DNA of 26,691 bases, taken from the NCBI GenBank assembly GCA_025774805.1, contig JALGZR010000045.1, forward strand, positions 1 to 26,691. The letters run 5' to 3'. A program made the position numbers and the translations under genes. The notes below the pieces were generated by a model. That model made no database searches. It saw only the letters and a program-made list of their open reading frames with translations, and had not been told where the DNA came from. Below are positions 22,402 to 26,691 of the stretch, piece after piece. Numbering within the stretch: position 1 is the first letter of the stretch; every line of letters starts with the position of its first letter. This DNA is from a bacterium. GTDB lineage: Bacteria > ARS69.

Positions 22402-23535
22402 ATGAAAGCGCGGGAGGGAAGCAGGAACAGTCGACGTGCCGGGCCTGTCCGTCTCCTCCTCCGGGACGAGAGGGGAAGCACGCTCATCATGGTCACGGTG
22501 GCGTTCCTCGCCCTCGCCGCGCTGACCGGCATCGCCATCGATTCGGCGGTCATGTGGACCACGAAGACCCAGCTCCAGAACGCGGCGGACGCCAGCGCGC
22601 TGGCGGGGGCCTCGGGTCTCATCGAGGGGTCCGAAGACCTGGCCGTGAGCCGGGCCATCGAGATCGCCGCCGCCAACCGCGCGGTTCAGGACGCGGGGGG
22701 TGCACCGGTGGTCATCACCCCCGAGGATGTGGAGTTCCCGGAGCCCGATATGATCCGGGTCACCGCGCACCGCACCCGGGCGAGCGGAGATCCGCTCCGC
22801 CTGTTCTTCCGCCGAATCGTGGAGCCCGCCAGCGACAACCTCGCCGATGTGACCGCGGTGGCCGCGGCCCGCGCCTACAGCGTTTGCGGGGCGCGCTGCG
22901 TCAGGCCGTGGGCGATCCCCGACCGCTGGGACGACGCCAACGACAACGGAGAGTACGACGAGGGAGAGTACTACCACCCGGAGGGAACCGGGTACGTGGC
23001 CGACCTCGACGTCGGCGCTCAGATCACTCTCAAGGTCGGCAACCCCCAGCAGGCGATCGAGCCCGGGATCTTCTACCCGATCAACTTTCCCCCGCTCGAT
23101 TCCGACATGGGCAATCCGCTGACCGGCGGGGACTGGTATCGGGAGTGGATTTCGGAGTGCGCGCCGTTTCTGGTGCAGATCGGTGATCGTCTCCAGCTCG
23201 AGCCGGGCAACATGGTCGGTCCCACCCGCCAGGGAATGGACGCGTTGATCGCCCAGGATCCGTCCGCATACTGGGACTCCACATTCGAGACGGTGTCCGG
23301 ATCCGCCTACGCCTTAAGCCCTCGGATCGGACTCGTGCCCCTGTTCGATCCGACCCTGCCTCCGGAGTCGGGACGCAACTGGGTGACCGTCACCAAGATC
23401 GGCGCCTTCTTCATCGAGGAGACGGGTCCCGGAGGAGAGGTCACCGGTCGCTTCATCGACACCATAACCGCCGGCAGTGAATGCGAGGAAGGCTCGGGGG
23501 GCGGTTTCGTCATGGGCATCACACTCACTGAATAG
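22402..23535 (+). CDS. tadG: TadG-like pilus assembly protein with an EF-hand-like loop
   Basis: A 377-residue membrane-anchored protein. A TadE/G-like N-terminus (RDERGSTLIMVTVAFLALAALTGIAID) gives one helix, followed by the family's MWTTKTQLQNAADASALAGA motif. The periplasmic part includes a perfect 12-residue calcium-loop pattern at 178-189: Asp178, Asn180, Asn182, Gly183, Asp186 and Glu189 occupy positions 1, 3, 5, 6, 9 and 12. Two cysteine pairs are possible (SVCGARCVRPW and later single Cys). No von Willebrand A domain or MIDAS motif, found in many TadG proteins, was seen. The ATG is 1 nt after the cpaC stop, with CGGAGG upstream. It likely acts in the assembly or tip complex of the pilus. 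Confidence 0.83.
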   Translation: MKAREGSRNSRRAGPVRLLLRDERGSTLIMVTVAFLALAALTGIAIDSAVMWTTKTQLQNAADASALAGASGLIEGSEDLAVSRAIEIAAANRAVQDAGGAPVVITPEDVEFPEPDMIRVTAHRTRASGDPLRLFFRRIVEPASDNLADVTAVAAARAYSVCGARCVRPWAIPDRWDDANDNGEYDEGEYYHPEGTGYVADLDVGAQITLKVGNPQQAIEPGIFYPINFPPLDSDMGNPLTGGDWYREWISECAPFLVQIGDRLQLEPGNMVGPTRQGMDALIAQDPSAYWDSTFETVSGSAYALSPRIGLVPLFDPTLPPESGRNWVTVTKIGAFFIEETGPGGEVTGRFIDTITAGSECEEGSGGGFVMGITLTE

Positions 23536-23552
23536 TGATTAGGGAGGGCCGC

Positions 23553-24755
23553 ATGTCGGACGCTCGGAACGGTGGGAGCTTTCGTTTCGTCCTGATCGAC
23601 GGGGACGAGCTCGCCCGGGTGAAGATCAAGCAGCATCTCTTGTCCTCGGGCTTCCGGGTCATCGGGGAGACCGAGGATCAGAAGGCCGGAATCCGCCTGA
23701 TCCGCGGGCTTCACCCGGATGTGATCATCATGGAGATCGGAGCCGACGCCGGAGCGACTCTGGACGTCGTGCGTCGCCTCCGTGAGGAGCTCCCCACGAT
23801 GGGGCTGATTCTGCTCTCAAGGGATGCGTCTCCCGAGCTCATCCTCGGCAGCGTCCGAGCCGGGGCTCACGAGTTCCTGACCATCCCGATCGATCTGACC
23901 GAGCTCGACCGGGCCGTCGAACGGCTACGGAAGATGATGGCGCACATGCAGACGGCCCAGGGACGACGGGGGCGGACTCTCGCGGTGTATCAGACGAAGG
24001 GGGGCGTCGGCTCCAGTTCCGTTGCCACGAACCTCGCCCTGTCGCTCCTGGCTGAGCCCGAGAGGAGGGTGGGCTTGGTCGACTTCAATCTCCAGGTCGG
24101 AGACCTCGCCCTCATGCTCGACATCGAACCCGAGCACACCTTCGCACGAGGCATCGAGGACGGAACGATCGACGAGGCCAAGCTGCAGACGATGCTCGCC
24201 CGACATCGCTCCGGCCTCCGGCTCCTGACGATCACCGACCGGCCGGAGGAGTCCGATCTCATCCTGCGAAACCACATTCCGGAGCTGTTCGGTCTGCTGA
24301 ACACCATGTTCGATTACGTCGTCGTCGACGTCAATCGACACCTGGACGAGCGGACTCTCGAGCTTCTCGACCTCGCCGACACCATTCTGCTGATCTCCAC
24401 GCTCGACATTCCCACCATCCGGAATGCGCGTCGCTACGTGGACCTCTTCGAACGGCTCGAGATTCCCAAGGAGCGGATCCGCTTGATCGTGAACCGATTC
24501 CAGGAGGGCACCTCGATCACGATTCGGGATCTGGAGAACACGGTCGGCACAGAGGTGTTTTGGTCACTTCCCAACGAGTTTCGGCCCATGCGTGCCGCCA
24601 TCGACTCCGGCAACCCCGTGCTTCTCGACTCCCCCCGGTCGCGGCTGGCACGGAGCTACCGGGAGCTCGGCGCGGCACTCTGTGAGCGTCCGTCAGAGGA
24701 GAACGGTACCCCGCCGAATCAGGACTCACTGCAATCGATGCAAACGTCAGGATGA
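23553..24755 (+). CDS. cpaE: CpaE/TadZ localisation ATPase with a receiver-like domain
   Basis: A 400-residue cytosolic protein. Residues 10-130 fold like a response-regulator receiver (FVLIDGDELARVKIKQHL, then LILLSRDAS and KPID-like TIPIDL), but the phospho-acceptor position is Glu61 (VIIMEIG). It therefore probably works without phosphorylation. A MinD/ParA-type ATPase follows, with the deviant Walker A QTKGGVGSSSVATN (family-typical loss of the second Lys), VDFNLQVGDLALMLD and VVVDVNRHLD. Such proteins place the Tad machine at its site in the cell. The ATG at 23553 is preferred over an upstream GTG at 23535 because AGGGAGGG precedes it. Confidence 0.92.
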   Translation: MSDARNGGSFRFVLIDGDELARVKIKQHLLSSGFRVIGETEDQKAGIRLIRGLHPDVIIMEIGADAGATLDVVRRLREELPTMGLILLSRDASPELILGSVRAGAHEFLTIPIDLTELDRAVERLRKMMAHMQTAQGRRGRTLAVYQTKGGVGSSSVATNLALSLLAEPERRVGLVDFNLQVGDLALMLDIEPEHTFARGIEDGTIDEAKLQTMLARHRSGLRLLTITDRPEESDLILRNHIPELFGLLNTMFDYVVVDVNRHLDERTLELLDLADTILLISTLDIPTIRNARRYVDLFERLEIPKERIRLIVNRFQEGTSITIRDLENTVGTEVFWSLPNEFRPMRAAIDSGNPVLLDSPRSRLARSYRELGAALCERPSEENGTPPNQDSLQSMQTSG

Positions 24756-24758
24756 CCC

Positions 24759-26144
24759 ATGTCACTTCGTGAGAGGATCCAAGGCAAGGCTGCGGCCTCG
24801 ACCAACGGCCGCGACAAGATGGCGAACAGCACGACTACCGTACCCGAATCCCGGCCTTCGACCCAGGGGCTGAGTGATCGGCAGTACGGATTGAAGGCGC
24901 GAATCCACCGGCAAATGGTGGAGCGGTTGAACCTCGCCTCACTCGATATGGCGGACACGGAGGTCTTGCTCAGTCACATCCGGAAGATCATCTCGGACCT
25001 CATCGAAGAGGAGAGGATCCCGCTGACCGACACCCAGCGGGCCGAGCTCGAGCAGGAGATCCTCAACGAGACGTTCGGACTGGGGCCCATCGAACCCTTG
25101 CTTCACGATCCCGACGTGTCCGACATCCTCGTCAACACGTATCGACAGGTCTTCGTCGAGAGATTCGGCCGCCTCGAGCCGACGCGCGTGCAGTTCGACG
25201 ACGACGAGCATTTGATGAAGTTCATCGACCGAATCGTGTCTCGAGTGGGGCGTCGCATCGACGAGTCGTCACCCATGGTGGATGCCCGCCTTCCGGACGG
25301 GTCCCGGGTCAATGCCATTATCCCCCCCCTCGCGCTCGACGGACCGATCCTTTCGATCCGGCGCTTCGGGGTTCGGACACTGGACATGAACGACCTCCTC
25401 GAGAACGGATCGATCAGTGTGGGAATGGCGGAACTCGTGCAGTCGACGGTGAAGGCGCGGCTGAACGTCCTGATCTCGGGGGGAACCGGTTCCGGGAAGA
25501 CGACGCTCCTGAATGCGCTCTCGGCTTCGATCCCGCATGAAGAACGGATCGTGACCATCGAGGACGCGGCGGAGCTTCAGCTACTCCAACCCCACGTCGT
25601 CCGGCTCGAAACGCGCCCCGCCAACATCGAGGGAAGGGGGCGGGTCACGCAGAGGGAGCTCGTGAGGAACGCCCTCCGGATGCGTCCGGATCGAATCGTG
25701 GTCGGGGAGGTCCGGGGGGACGAGGTCCTGGACATGCTCCAGGCCATGAACACCGGGCACGACGGGTCCATCACGACGGTCCACGCGAACAACCCGCGAG
25801 ACGCGTTGCATCGGTTGGAGGCCCTCATGCTTCTCAGCGGCGTGAACCTGCCGACGATCGCGATGCGGCAGCAGATCAGCTCCGGGCTCGACCTCGTCAT
25901 TCACGTCGCACGGTTGTCGGATGGAACGCGACGCCTGACCAGCGTGAGCGAGATCGTCGGAATGGAAGAGGATGTGGTCGCGATGCAGGAGATCTTCCGG
26001 TTCGTGACCGAGGGAATCGCGGAAGATGGGAGGGTCGTGGGCCATTACGAGGCGACGGGCATTCGGCCGAAGTGCGCGGACAGGCTGCTGACCTGCGGCA
26101 TCGACCTCGCCCCCGAGATCTTCATGGAAGCGCACGTGCATTAG
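24759..26144 (+). CDS. tadA: Flp pilus secretion ATPase TadA/CpaF
   Basis: A 461-residue hexameric ATPase that powers pilus assembly, and in some systems retraction. The N-terminal helical region (to about 110) precedes [20 protein letters not shown] and the [32 protein letters not shown] stretch typical of CpaF. Walker A is GGTGSGKT at 241-248, followed by the Asp box ([12 protein letters not shown]), Walker B ([38 protein letters not shown]) and the His box. All motifs are complete. It starts 3 nt after the cpaE stop. It works with the TadB/TadC membrane pair, of which tadB follows. Confidence 0.97.
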   Translation: MSLRERIQGKAAASTNGRDKMANSTTTVPESRPSTQGLSDRQYGLKARIHRQMVERLNLASLDMADTEVLLSHIRKIISDLIEEERIPLTDTQRAELEQEILNETFGLGPIEPLLHDPDVSDILVNTYRQVFVERFGRLEPTRVQFDDDEHLMKFIDRIVSRVGRRIDESSPMVDARLPDGSRVNAIIPPLALDGPILSIRRFGVRTLDMNDLLENGSISVGMAELVQSTVKARLNVLISGGTGSGKTTLLNALSASIPHEERIVTIEDAAELQLLQPHVVRLETRPANIEGRGRVTQRELVRNALRMRPDRIVVGEVRGDEVLDMLQAMNTGHDGSITTVHANNPRDALHRLEALMLLSGVNLPTIAMRQQISSGLDLVIHVARLSDGTRRLTSVSEIVGMEEDVVAMQEIFRFVTEGIAEDGRVVGHYEATGIRPKCADRLLTCGIDLAPEIFMEAHVH

Positions 26145-26152
26145 GAGGCGTC

Positions 26153-26691
26153 ATGGAACGGCTGGTTCTCATACTGAGCGTCGGCGTCTTCCTGACGATC
26201 GTCGCAGGGGGAGTCGGAGTATTCTTCCTGATGGGGGATCAGGAGTCGAGGCGCGTTCGAGCCCGACTGCGGGGAATCCAGTCGCGGGCTCCCGGGGACG
26301 CTTCCGTGCCGGTGATGACGCACGATTTGAGGTACAGCTCGATTGCGCCCCTGGACGTCCTCCTCCGGCATCTGCCCCTCTCTCACCGCGTGCAGGAGCT
26401 CCTCGTCCAGGGGGACACGCAGATGCGGGTCGGGGCGTTCATGCTGTTGACGCTCCTTCTGGTGAGTCTCGGAATCGCGCTCCCCATCCTGTTTCCCCGA
26501 CTTCCGGTGCTGGCCGCCTCCCTGGGTCCCGTCCTCGGCATGATTCCCCTCGTATGGGCTCACCGACGCAAGGTCCGGCGGGCGAGGCACTTCGAGCGTC
26601 TGTTCCCCGATGCGCTCGACATCCTGACGGGGGCACTTCGTTCGGGAATGGCACTCTCCGGGGCCATTCAGGTCGTCGCGGACGAGTGCGC
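26153..26691 (+). CDS. tadB: Flp pilus inner-membrane platform protein TadB (3' end outside window)
   Basis: The first 179 codons of a GspF/T2SSF-family membrane protein. An N-terminal helix (about 4-26) is followed by a basic loop, two hydrophobic helices (about 98-125) and the start of the T2SSF domain. That domain shows HFERLFPDALDILTGALRSGMALSGAIQVVADEC, the usual TadB signature. The ATG has TAGGAGG 5 nt upstream and starts 8 nt after tadA. TadB pairs with TadC to form the platform through which pilin is added; tadC is expected beyond the window edge. Confidence 0.93.
   Translation, partial: MERLVLILSVGVFLTIVAGGVGVFFLMGDQESRRVRARLRGIQSRAPGDASVPVMTHDLRYSSIAPLDVLLRHLPLSHRVQELLVQGDTQMRVGAFMLLTLLLVSLGIALPILFPRLPVLAASLGPVLGMIPLVWAHRRKVRRARHFERLFPDALDILTGALRSGMALSGAIQVVADEC

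Noticed and set aside
24649-24668. CTGGCACGGAGC inside cpaE as a second sigma54 promoter
   Set aside because: No GC at the -12 position with correct spacing, and it lies within a gene.
1-26691. CRISPR array, transposase, integrase, tRNA or rRNA
   Set aside because: I saw no spaced repeat series, no mobile-element genes and no rRNA-like stretch. Short tRNAs were looked for only by eye in the gaps.

Overview
This window is high-GC DNA from a Gram-negative bacterium. The evidence is two lipoprotein signals, a secretin, and a beta-barrel protein ending in an aromatic residue. Genes are tightly packed, often overlap by 4 nt, and frequently use TTG or GTG starts. I cannot place it in a phylum. Codon style, the NtrB/NtrC-type pair and a complete-looking tad set would suit groups such as Candidatus Eisenbacteria, Gemmatimonadota or Myxococcota, but this is only an impression.

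Layout. 1-1131 (-): a cysteine desulfurase that runs off the left edge. 1404-6058: an alpha/alpha-toroid protein and a GT-C-like membrane glycosyltransferase on the + strand, converging on two GT2 glycosyltransferases on the - strand; together they look like a cell-surface glycan or glycolipid locus. 6397-7679: an ECF sigma factor, an anti-sigma factor with an RsrA-like Cys/His layout, and thioredoxin. 7789-11069: a large secreted protein that looks like a catalytically dead M1 peptidase, coupled to a TlpA-DsbD-alpha fusion lipoprotein that appears to start at CTG. 11165-16474: a histidine kinase and a sigma54-type response regulator, then a perfect inverted repeat, a good sigma54 promoter, and a two-gene unit encoding a secreted four-repeat helical protein and an outer-membrane barrel. 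16639-18935: an M48 metalloprotease lipoprotein, a small unknown secreted protein and a DUF192 protein. 19068-26691: a tad (Flp/type IVc pilus) operon in the order flp, tadV, tadE, cpaB, cpaC, tadG-like, cpaE/tadZ, tadA, tadB (cut off at the right edge).

How parts fit. The most notable unit is 11165-16474: the regulator pair lies directly upstream of the kind of promoter that only such a regulator can activate, and the palindrome is centred about 125 bp upstream of the expected start. The simplest reading is a self-contained regulon in which an envelope signal switches on a periplasmic helical-repeat protein and its outer-membrane partner, neither of which I recognise. The sigma/anti-sigma/thioredoxin trio suggests a thiol-redox response. 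The tad genes would build an adhesive or motile Flp pilus.
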